A stretch of 64,000 nt of DNA from Sweltsa coloradensis. Taxonomy: Eukaryota > Arthropoda > Insecta > Plecoptera > Chloroperlidae. Every line of letters begins with the position of its first letter. The first letter of the stretch is position 1. Shown one piece after another: positions 34,369-42,560 of the stretch. A program made the position numbers and the translations under genes. The notes below the pieces were generated by a model. That model did not search any database. It saw only the letters and a list, made by a program, of their open reading frames with translations, and had not been told where the DNA came from. The stretch is from positions 1 through 64,000 of the forward strand of contig JAMZAV010006781.1 of NCBI GenBank assembly GCA_024449915.1. Reading direction: 5' to 3'.

Positions 34369-34689
34369 GTGGGCCCCCTCCCTCACACCAGACACCAAAC
34401 GAGATGTTCGTCCTCCTGCGGGCGGGGAGGCGATGTTACCTGATGAAGGCTGGGGGAGCCCCTGAGATACTGCCTGGTTCTTCTCCTAGCGAGTCTTGGT
34501 GGGCTCATGTTCCTCCAGGGAGCCGGTCTGCCCACAGCACTCGCCGCCTCGTCACCTCGGGCTGGACTGCAGAGCGAGAGTGTGCCTCAAGCTCACCAAC
34601 ACAGCCGAGGCGGACAACGGACCGGGTCAGCGGTTATATCTGGGTCTAGCAGGCAAGGCTGACTACAGATACACGCGCTCGTGTGGCAC
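34369..34689 (+). CDS. Probable Ig-like exon of modular protease
   Basis: Acceptor CCCTTGTTACAG (ends 34368) and donor CAC|GTGAGT (34690). The exon length of 321 bp fits an Ig-domain exon and is nearly equal to the 315-bp Ig exon at 37342. The first half reads GGPPPSHQTPNEMFVLLRAG, RRCYLMKAGG; the second half is open only in another frame, LDCRARVCLKLTNTAEADNG then LYLGLAGKADYRYTRSCG, whose ADNG-plus-Y pattern is Ig-like. One indel between about 34490 and 34640 is needed to join them, either sequencing error or a disabling mutation. It begins in the same phase as the downstream exons. Confidence 0.45.
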
Positions 34690-35786
34690 GTGAGTCAAGG
34701 TGTATTACTCATTAGGCTCAAACCAGATTTAATTTGATACAAACATTATCATTGTTTTTTTTAACTTCATTCCTAGTTTTTAATATCTGCAAGAAAAGTT
34801 AATATGTTGTAAAGTTTATTTTGTTTCCTTGTCTCGAGGCAACATCACCGGGAGCAGAAACCTATCAGAGGTTTATTATTATAAAAACATGTTCGTTATT
34901 ATATTTTTGGTCAAAGACCCAATTAAACTAGTATTGTAAGATGATCAGGCCGAGCCAAGTAAGTGCGGGTGTGGCGATATTTGTCAAACGTCTATTGCAC
35001 TGAACGAGTCTCGAACGTGTAAGTTGATCGTGGAAAATTTCTTTTTTAAAAATGGTAAATACTGGTTCATACTGACACCTGTTTTAACTCATATTTAACT
35101 GTTTATGTCACATACCCCGTCCGAAGTGTTTTTGGATACGGGATTGACCGTCTGAACACGATGGTGTCAACTGATTAATGCTACGACAAAAACTCTACAT
35201 TAAGCTTCATAAAATACGTTTTTTGACGGATTTACCAATAATGTTCTGATTAAGAATATTTTTCTCAACATCATCAGGCGCGATGAGTGTAGATGAATTA
35301 CAAAAATAAAGCATAAGAAAAAAATGGCTCAATTTTAGGCTCAGAAATGTGTCTTTGTTTCCTCCAAGTTTTGTACTGTTCATATCAATTACCGCCAGCT
35401 TTGCTTCGATTTGGACGGAATCGTTTGTCCAAACACGATAGTGTCAACCAATTTGCGCTGCAACAAAATCTCTGCATTTTGTGTTCTTAGAAGACTTTAT
35501 TATTGTTGGTTCTTACCTCAAGCGAGCTAAAGTGTGTGTTGGCCTATATCTGTCATTGTAAGATATAGCTTATGCATTCAGAACAAATCATCAATGACGA
35601 TCAGACTTTGTTCTGTAGAAATAATAACTTTAACAATATGTTTACACGTGTTTTATACCGACAACCTGTTTTAACTCATATTTAACTGTTTATGTCACAT
35701 ACCCCGTCCGAGGTGTTTTTGGATACGGGATTGACCGTCTGAACACGATGGTGCCAACTGATTAATGCTACGACAAAAACTCTACT
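34690..35786. repeat. Further copies of the foldback arm
   Basis: The arm sequence of the foldback at 33.5-34.0 kb recurs near 34975-35220 and 35640-35786. A block of about 125 bp (TTAACTGTTTATGTCACATA, CCCCGTCCGA, ACCGTCTGAACACGATGGTG, GCTACGACAAAAACTCTAC) is almost identical in the two. Between them, 35260-35480 carries the diverged inverted counterpart. No gene. Confidence 0.6.
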
Positions 35787-36930
35787 AGTTGCTACCAATA
35801 TGCAGATGACTTTACACTGTACAGATCCATTATGACTGCTGAAGATATTGAAATATTACAACAGGACCTGGATAATATATCACTTTGGTGCCGCCAGAAC
35901 AGCATGAATTTGAACGTAAAGAAAAGCGTTTGCTTTAGAATGTCTAAATCCGCTTTAACTGCGAACTCTAGGTACCATGTACAGGGGAATCCAATTGACA
36001 ACACAGACAGACTGAAGCTTCTGGACTAAACATCACTGCTGATCTCAAATGGAACTTCCATGTGCAAACCATAAGATCAAAAACGTCTAAAATACTAGGT
36101 TTTCTGTACAGTAACCTTAAAGAATGCAAGCCAAAGTTCTAAGGACATTATACCTGACTGTAGTTCGTCCTACACTACTATATGCAATTCCAGCATGGCA
36201 TCCGTCGACGGAAATAAATATGTGCACTCTGGAACGTATTCAAAACCGGGCTACAAAATTGATACTGGGTTTTGATAAGTCTCTCAATGCTGAAGAACGT
36301 CGCGGAAAATGTGATTTTCCTCTTATCAGTAATGTTATTAAACAGATGGATATTCTACTACTGGCAAAGGGATTATGCAAACAAGCTGATGTTGACCCTT
36401 TGAAGCGCCTTCAGCTGGACAACCGGTATGTTTTCTTGGGTAGGGGTGCCAAGAGTGGAGTGCTGCTGCGCCCTCCTTTTGCGCGAACACTGGCTTATCA
36501 AAGGTCATTCTACCAGAGAGCTGCCAGTGTTTGGAACTCCCTGCCTTTGGACATTCGTGAGTCACGGATCTCTGATAAGGCGTTTAAAAGGGCCATTCAA
36601 GATCACTTAAGATGACAAATGGTTGCCTGATTGACTTATAGTTGACGACCACCGCTAAGACAAATGGATCTTTGATACCGGCATTAAACATTAGTTCATT
36701 TCATTTTTAACTATCATATTAATAAACTGTATCATCCATTTCACCATTATCATTATCGTCCTTTTATAAGAGAATTTATGTTATTTTATTATTTTATTAA
36801 TGTGTAGAATGGAACAGGATCACTGCGGTGAATGGGCCACAATAGGCCTGCTTTCCTGTTTCATTCTGTAATTTTTGTATAATGTGTACAAATTACAGAG
36901 ACAAATAATAAATAAATAAATAAATAAATG
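35787..36930 (+). mobile_element. CR1-like LINE, 3' half
   Basis: 5'-truncated non-LTR retrotransposon. It begins at the catalytic YADD box (35799-35810, then FTLYRSI), continues LQQDLDNISLWCRQNSMNLN and the C-terminal domain VVRPTLLYAIPAWHP, LERIQNRATKLILGF, RGAKSGVLLRPPFARTLAYQ, ASVWNSLPLDIR (36124-36615), and ends with a TAAA-type tail (36900-36928). Two frameshifts (near 36028 and 36123) break it. It starts exactly at the end of the foldback-arm repeat, suggesting insertion into that repeat. Confidence 0.85.
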
Positions 36931-37264
36931 TTTAAAACGGGATTCTATCCTATTTTTTGTTACTTGTTGCATCCTATGCAGATAACGGCATTGTACCTTG
37001 GAACACACGATGAAGTAGCTTCTTTCACTCCTTCTATACAATCTTCGGTCAATAATTATTATTTCATTTTCGACAAAGTATGCACCTTTCTATCAATCCC
37101 TAGCAGTGAAATATTTAACTCGTAGGTGACCATGCGACATCGGCAGGTAGACACCGCACTGAGCTTGTAACTAGATCCATTACAAAACCACGTCGTCTCT
37201 TTAATCGTACTTAAATCGTGGACGTGATATAATCGCCTCTAGCAGCTCACGAGCCCGGCCGAAT
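36931..37264. other. Intron or intergenic sequence
   Basis: No coding signal. It precedes the remnant and the Ig exon of the protease gene. Confidence 0.3.
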
Positions 37265-37306
37265 CCCAGCCACCTGTGAGGTGTAGGAGTCTCCCTGTTG
37301 CCTCAG
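37265..37306 (+). pseudogene. Remnant of an Ig exon
   Basis: CACCTGTGAGGTGTAGGAGT followed by CTCCCTGTTGCCTCAG closely resembles CACCTGTGAGGTACAGGAGA, GTCGCCCTGTCGCCAAC inside the adjacent exon (near 37398-37435). It looks like the stub of a duplicated Ig exon, now intronic. Confidence 0.45.
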
Positions 37307-37341
37307 TTTTTTTCTCTCAATCATGCCATGTGTTGCTTCAG

Positions 37342-37656
37342 GTCCGCCCACTGCACCAATTCTACGCCTGGTCTACACGGGAGACAACGTCACGGCCACC
37401 TGTGAGGTACAGGAGAGTCGCCCTGTCGCCAACATGTCCTGGGTCCTGGGCGACACTGTCATCCGCGAGGACATTATCGATGACACACAAGCCACAGCTC
37501 AGGACGAATGGAGGTGGCCCTGGACGACAGGGTCTATCAAACAGACTCTCACACTTCAGCCGCAGCTCCAACACAATGGCAAGGACTTGAAGTGCGTGGT
37601 CTCCCACGTCGCATTGGCCCAGCCGCTGGTTGTCAGGGAACTGATACGGTTTATAG
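37342..37656 (+). CDS. Exon: Ig domain
   Basis: 315 bp, phase 1 on both sides. Acceptor TGTTGCTTCAG, donor ATAG|GTGAGC. The peptide starts GPPTAPILRLVYTGDNVTAT and has the B-strand Cys in ATCEVQ, the C-strand Trp in NMSWVLG, the E-strand KQTLTLQP and the F-strand Cys in LKCVVSH, the pattern of a C2-type Ig fold. Two N-glycosylation sites (NVT, NMS) fit a secreted protein. The symmetric phase-1 exon is typical of shuffled extracellular modules. Confidence 0.85.
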
Positions 37657-40600
37657 GTGAGCTATGTACTTCCACAAGCAGGATCATTCCAACTCATTCA
37701 AAGTCCACTGCAGAAATTTTCTCTTAAGGTATTTATTAAATCCGGATCAAGGTTTGTTGTTGTTTGTTAGGTTTGTTGTGTCTTGATTGTTTTAAGGGTT
37801 ATCAACATAAGAGTCACCACAACAAAACATTTTAGAATTTTCGAGCACTGCGGTAGTCACAACGATGTTGTAAAAAAAATCTTCCTTGTTTTCGTTGTTC
37901 ATACTTAAGTGTGTTAGTATCGTCCCAAGCGAGCTGCCCTCTCCTTGATATTATGGACATTTGCACATTTGATGGTGGAGAACTAAACTTTGGCCATTCA
38001 CATAGAACTTGGCTCCTGTGGCCACCGCTGACCTTCCAGCCAGTGCTGATATCCTGCTCCTTGGCAGGCGAGGCAGTTGACTGCAGACAACCACAGCAGA
38101 TAGGTGGTGGGACTTACTGTGTTTCTTGTTTATAATAGCTGCCACAGGTTCAACTACAATGTGTCCACCGCTGACCTCCCAGTCTGTGAACATATCCTGC
38201 TTCTATGCGGGCGAGGGAGTAAACTGCAGCCAACCACATCCGATAGCGACTGAGGCTCGCCTAGCTTGCAAGCCAGGGTTTGTGGCTCCTACTAGTGTCA
38301 GACGGAGGAAGGTCACCTGTCTCAGAAGTGGCCAGTGGAACCGTCCAGTTTTCACGTGCGACCCAGGTTTGTGTTCACATGTGAAGGCCTTTACATGTTT
38401 TCAATTTGAAATTTATTGTTAAAGAATCAGTAAAAATAAAGAGGTTACACACACAAACATAAAGAATAACTGTAGGTTACCACTGCAGGTAAGTGGTGAA
38501 ACTGAATATGTTTCTTGTTTATAATAGCAGTCTTAGTTTCAACTACAATTTGTCCTCCGCTGACTTCCCAAGATGTGGATATATCCTGCTCCCTGGCGGG
38601 AGAGAGAGTAAACTGCAGCCAACCACATCAGTTTGCGACTGAGGCTCGCCTAGCTTGCAAGCCAGGGTTTGTGGCTCCTACTAGTGTCAGCTACAGGAAG
38701 GTCACCTGTCGCAGAAGTGGCAAGTGGAACCGTCCAGTCTTCACGTGCTATCCAGGTTTGTGTTCTAGTGTGAAGTTCATGTCACGTGTTTTCATTTTGT
38801 AGTTGATGATTAGATAAACAATTTGTAAAAATAAAGAGGGTATACACATACACTGTACACACAAAAGATTTTGATAACAAACCCATTTATGTTAATCACA
38901 ATGTGTGTAAATTGCCTGGGCACGTCTATACAAAATTGTGAATGGTAATAATTCTTAATGAACAACATATTTTAATCAATGTTTAAATCCTGTCAGTATT
39001 TCGTGGAAACGGACAGATAACATAATGCCATATAATGTATTTTCCACCACCCTGAGATCGCTAGACGTGTGCATGTTGTCTTCAGCTTAGAAGTTAAAAA
39101 TCAAATTCTGATTCAATATAATCCTGTCAAATAAGAATTTTTGAAGGAAAAAATTGCGATGTCGCTGAATTTTTGAAGAGACCTTCCTTAAATGATACTT
39201 ATGAACATACTAAAACTCCCCTACAATCGGACTGGAGCTTTGGCCGCCATATTGAAAAATGGCGGCCAAAAAGTGTTGATTATCGAATATCTCCATATTG
39301 GTTGGAGATAGACAAAATGTTTCAATGGCAAAAATATTCCCCATTCAATTCCCTACAAAAAGGTGTATTCTATAGTTTTGGTAGGGGCAAGGTTACGTCA
39401 CAAAATCGTGGTTTATATGTTGCTCCCTTGGAGTACCAGCTAATTTTCCCAATTTTCACGCCCCGCATCAAACAATGCCCGGTAAATCCGTGAGAAATCG
39501 ATTGAAATACAAATGGACTTTTGTACGGGGTTCATGAAAGCTTCCATTAGTATTTTAAAAAATCAGGTCTGCGAAATCGGATTTGGCATTTACCCGGAAT
39601 TTGGGTTTTTCCATTGTTGGCATTTCCTCAAAAAAGCCATATTTGACTGTCCATTATTAAGCACTAAATAGCACTGGAGGAAAAATTCTTTCTACGCACA
39701 TTGAAATGACTTAAATAATGATCCAATTCCAACTAAAGTTTAAATCCAATATGGCTGCTGATTCCTAATATTCACAATATGAATACTGTTTTCGTGTTGT
39801 TTTTACACTCTTTTTGTTACATAATTCACTTTGATGTTGTGGATATTAGGAATTAGCAGCCATATTGGATTTAAACTTTGGTTGTAATCGGATCATTATT
39901 TAAGTCATTTCAGTGTGCATAGAAAGAATTTTTCCTCCAAAGCTATTTAATGCTTAATAATGGACAGTCAAATACGGCTTTTTGAGGAAATGCAACAATG
40001 GAATAACCGAAATTCCGGGTAAATACAAAATCCGATTTCGCAGACCTGATTTTTTAAATATTAATGGAAGCTTTCATGAACACCGTACAGAAGTACTTTT
40101 GTGTTTAAATCGATTTCTCACGGATTTATAGGGCATTGTTTGATGCTGGGCGTGAAAATTAATAAATCAGCTGGTACTCCAATAAGCAACATATAAACCA
40201 CGATTTTGTGACGTAACCTTTGCCCCTACCAAAACTATAGAATACACCTTTTTGTAGGAAATTGAATGGGGATTATTTTTGCCGTTGAAACATTTTGTCT
40301 ATCTTCAACCAATATGGAGATATTCGATAATCAACACTTTTTGGCCGCCATTTTTCAATATGGCGGCCGAAGCTCCAGTCCGATTGTAGGGGAGTTTTAG
40401 TATGTTCATTAGTATCATTTAAGGAAGGTCTCTGCAAAAATTCAGCGACATCGCAATTTTTTTCCTCTAAACGACAATATCAGATCTTATTTGACAGGAT
40501 TAATAATGTATATGAAATTTAGAAGCCTACGTTTTCCTCTATTGCAAGACCAGTATTATACGGAATCTGACATAATCTCACAAACTGTGCTGCTTTCATC

Positions 40601-42417
40601 ATTTGCTACAGATCTAGTCTTCATACAAGATGTGCTCAGTTTTATCATACCTGTACTACAAATATAAGTAAACAGAATATAATAGACTGTAAAATTGACT
40701 TTGTACAACAAAGATTGGATTCTCTATCGAATCAAGAATAACTATACAATAATACTCATAATCAATGCAGCCTTGCTGCCTTGGGTCGTCATCAAGTGGT
40801 CGTCCGTGCAAAAACAACACTCAAGCATGCACGGCGATGTAAAATACCAGGCGTACACTCAAACATTAAACCTCATTCAGAATCTATCTGTGTTAGTACG
40901 GTGTTCGTGTCTGTCCCCAGACTGCGGGCGACGCAGCACCAACGCTGGCGCTCCGCTCATCTCCGGGGGGCAGGTAGCCAAGGTCGGGGAGTTCCCCTGG
41001 CACGTTGGGATCTACCAGGTTAAGCCAGGCTCTGGAAATATAGATCAGATCTGCGGCGGAACCTTAATCAAACCCGAAATGGTTGTGTCTGGTAAGAAAG
41101 AAAGCAAAGCTCCTGAGGTAGGTAGTATCAAATCAATTGTCCCTAACTTAACCCTCCTTTTGAACATCTTCAAAATCTTAAATTATTTTTCAATAATATT
41201 ATTAGTTGTTTCAATATCAAGTAAAAGAAATAACTGACAGTCAACTTAATACAATTACGAATTACAATATTTATAAAGCGATGCTTTAACACTCTGAATA
41301 ATACATTCTTAGTTACTTTGTCAGTTATTTTAATTTAGATCGCTGATATAATTAGAAACAAGTCACAACTAAATGATTAAATGCGACAATGTGTTAAATA
41401 TTTCAGCCGCGCACTGTTTCTGGAATGAGTCAGCGCAGGAGAAGAAGGCAGCCAGTCTGTACAAGGTGGCTGCCGGCAAGCTCCTCCGCGCCTGGGACGA
41501 CCCCGACACTGCCGTACAGAGGAGGAACGTCTCAGAGGTTGTTATACACGACACTTTCCGAGGACGGAACGCGGACTTCGTCTACGACATCGGCTTGCTA
41601 CATCTGGAGTCTCCGTTCGACATCAACCTGAAGATAAACCTGATCTGCGTTGATTGGGACAACATTCTGGAGCGAGACCAACTCACAGTCGGATCTGTCG
41701 GCGTTGTAAGTAGGCTTTTGTATTCTCATCAGGAACAGGAGCTCAATATGATGTACAGAAACCGGAGGAAGTGCTTAGAACCTGAAGCCCGGTCGGCTAC
41801 GAATATTAGTGACAATGCTACTGATTGCATTCACGTTTTACACTACACAGTTTCGGAGAGTATACTTTTATACGTACCAGCTGATGATGCGGTAGCGTCA
41901 GGTTTTAGTGTCCAGCGAAGTCAACTCATCGTCATCCGAATGAGGATATTAACTTTGTTGGCTGTAAACTCCAATAGTACCGAGTCGCAAAACATATTGG
42001 CCAGTTCTTGTAACAGACTGGGTGGACGATATGACAGATGTGTGTCCCTTGTTTCAGGTGGCTGGCTGGGGCGTAACCGAGGAGGGGAACCTGAGTGACT
42101 CCCTCAAGTTCCTGGACCTGCCTTACGTGCGCTCTAGCACATGTATAGACTCGATCCCACCAAATCAAAAGAGTCTCCTGGGCTCGGACAAGATCTGCGC
42201 TGGTTATGTGAACCAGAGCTTGAGCGTCTGTGGGGGGGACTCGGGTGGTGGGCTCGTGTTCCTCCACCCTAGCTCTGACAAGTACTACCTGCGAGGAGTG
42301 GTCAGCATCGCCTTCAAGCCCTTTGAAGACAGATCGCCCTGCTTCTCCCAGCTCTACACTGCATTCACCTTGGTTTCTCAGTACATCCTATGGATACAAG
42401 AAAATGATCTTGTGTAG
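37342..42417 (+). CDS. Modular serine protease (Ig-sushi-sushi-trypsin), gene model
   Basis: Six exons with consistent splice phases: Ig (37342-37656), sushi a (38139-38366), sushi b (38528-38755), protease 1 (40921-41091), protease 2 (41407-41705) and protease 3 (42058-42417). All introns are GT-AG and the joined frame is open to the TAG stop, about 530 residues. The protease domain has the His, Asp and Ser triad (AAHC, DIGLL, GGDSGGG). The GDSGGG form, in place of GDSGGP, with a preceding sushi region recalls insect ModSP/HP14-type initiator proteases, which autoactivate at the top of Toll and melanisation cascades. An Ig domain in front is unusual: known ModSP proteins carry LDLa repeats. 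No signal peptide is identified, so the 5' end is missing or lies among the candidate exons at 19.7-34.7 kb. The immune role is inference. Confidence 0.85.
37657..38138 (+). other. Intron with truncated sushi exon
   Basis: Intron between the Ig and sushi exons. It contains, at about 38018-38100, a partial copy of the sushi exon that is described separately. Confidence 0.6.
38018..38100 (+). pseudogene. Truncated sushi exon remnant
   Basis: Reads WPPLTFQPVLISCSLAGEAV, DCRQPQQ, clearly homologous to the first third of the two intact sushi exons (CPPLTSQ..ISC.AGE.VNCSQPH). It breaks off and joins sequence like the intron upstream of the next exon (TTCTTGTTTATAATAG), so the downstream two thirds and the first Cys are missing. 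Confidence 0.75.
38139..38366 (+). CDS. Exon: sushi (CCP) domain a
   Basis: 228 bp, phase 1 on both sides, acceptor TTGTTTATAATAG, donor CCCAG|GTTTGT. The peptide runs from MCPPLTSQSVNISC through VNCSQPHPIATEARLACKPGF to VTCLRSGQWNRPVFTC. Six cysteines are present where an ordinary sushi domain has four, which resembles the extended, cysteine-rich module near the protease domain of ModSP/HP14 proteins. The W in GQWNRPVF is the usual sushi tryptophan. N-glycosylation sites NIS and NCS. Confidence 0.85.
38367..38527 (+). other. Short intron between sushi exons
   Basis: 161 bp GT-AG intron. Its 3' end (TTTCTTGTTTATAATAG) is nearly identical to that of the preceding intron, a mark of the tandem exon duplication. 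Confidence 0.7.
38528..38755 (+). CDS. Exon: sushi (CCP) domain b
   Basis: 228 bp, same phase, length and cysteine pattern as exon a; the two are close duplicates. The peptide runs AVLVSTTICPPLTSQDVDIS, then CSLAGERVNCSQPHQFATEA to WNRPVFTCYP. Donor CCAG|GTTTGT. It joins directly to the protease exon (G|AC TGC GGG, giving D-C-G-R). Confidence 0.85.
39121..40500. mobile_element. 1.38-kb foldback element in intron
   Basis: A near-perfect palindrome: arms of about 650 bp (39121-39773 and 39840-40500) around a loop of some 65 bp. The outer ends ATCCTGTCAAATAAG and CTTATTTGACAGGAT are flanked on both sides by TA, as for Tc1/mariner-type MITEs. Conserved paired words include TGGCCGCCATATTGAAAAAT, AGGTCTGCGAAATCGGATTT and CCATATTGGATTTAAACTTT. 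No transposase frame; the 39173-39493 frame is arm sequence. It fills most of the 2.2 kb intron between the sushi and protease exons. Confidence 0.9.
40921..41091 (+). CDS. Exon: protease domain, part 1
   Basis: 171 bp, acceptor GTGTCTGTCCCCAG, donor TCTG|GTAAGA. Peptide: CGRRSTNAGAPLISGGQVAK, VGEFPWHVGIYQVKPGSG, QICGGTLIKPEMVVS. It includes the activation-site region (ISGG in place of IVGG, preceded by Leu) and the PWHV and CGGTLI landmarks of S1 proteases. The last codon is split with the next exon to complete VVSAAHC. The longer plus frame 40695-41237 is intron read-through. Confidence 0.85.
41407..41705 (+). CDS. Exon: protease domain, part 2 (His, Asp)
   Basis: 299 bp, acceptor GTTAAATATTTCAG, donor GTT|GTAAGT. 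It holds the catalytic His in AAHCFWNES and the catalytic Asp in FVYDIGLLHLESPF, with YKVAAGKLLRAWDD and RNVSEVVIHDTFRGR between. It ends in frame (phase 0). The open frame running past the donor to 42098 is intron. Confidence 0.88.
42058..42417 (+). CDS. Exon: protease domain, part 3 (Ser) and stop
   Basis: Acceptor TGTCCCTTGTTTCAG, phase 0, ending at TAG 42415-42417. Peptide: VAGWGVTEEGNLSDSLKFLD, ICAGYVNQSLSVCGGDSGGG, LVFLHPSSDKYYLRGVVSI, and the C-terminal helix TLVSQYILWIQENDLV. The catalytic Ser is in CGGDSGGGLVF. The residue six before it (position 189 in chymotrypsin numbering) is Ser, not Asp, so trypsin-like Arg/Lys specificity is unlikely. Confidence 0.9.
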   Translation: MAGWGVTEEGNLSDSLKFLDLPYVRSSTCIDSIPPNQKSLLGSDKICAGYVNQSLSVCGGDSGGGLVFLHPSSDKYYLRGVVSIAFKPFEDRSPCFSQLYTAFTLVSQYILWIQENDLV

Positions 42418-42554
42418 ATAATGAATTCGTTTACGCATTTGCATTATTTAAAGTTTTATATTTGGTATTTTGGTTTACGTTTAGGGTACTACTTGTATTT
42501 TTTTAATGGTTCACATAAAGAATTATTCATAATTTTATTTCATGTTGTATAGGG

Positions 42555-42560
42555 AATAAA
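42555..42560 (+). terminator. Poly(A) signal AATAAA
   Basis: AATAAA 138 bp after the stop codon of the protease gene, the first canonical signal downstream, giving a short AT-rich 3' untranslated region. Confidence 0.6.

Noticed and set aside
39173..39493. 106-codon frame as a gene
   Set aside because: It lies within one arm of the 1.38 kb palindrome, and the other arm does not preserve it.
40695..41237. 180-codon single frame for the first protease exon
   Set aside because: It runs through the acceptor at 40920 and the donor at 41092. Splicing at these sites gives the standard VVSAAHC junction.
41706..42057. Read-through extension of protease exon 2
   Set aside because: The frame stays open past GTAAGT by chance; joining at 41705/42058 restores GV-VAGWG, the standard S1 order.
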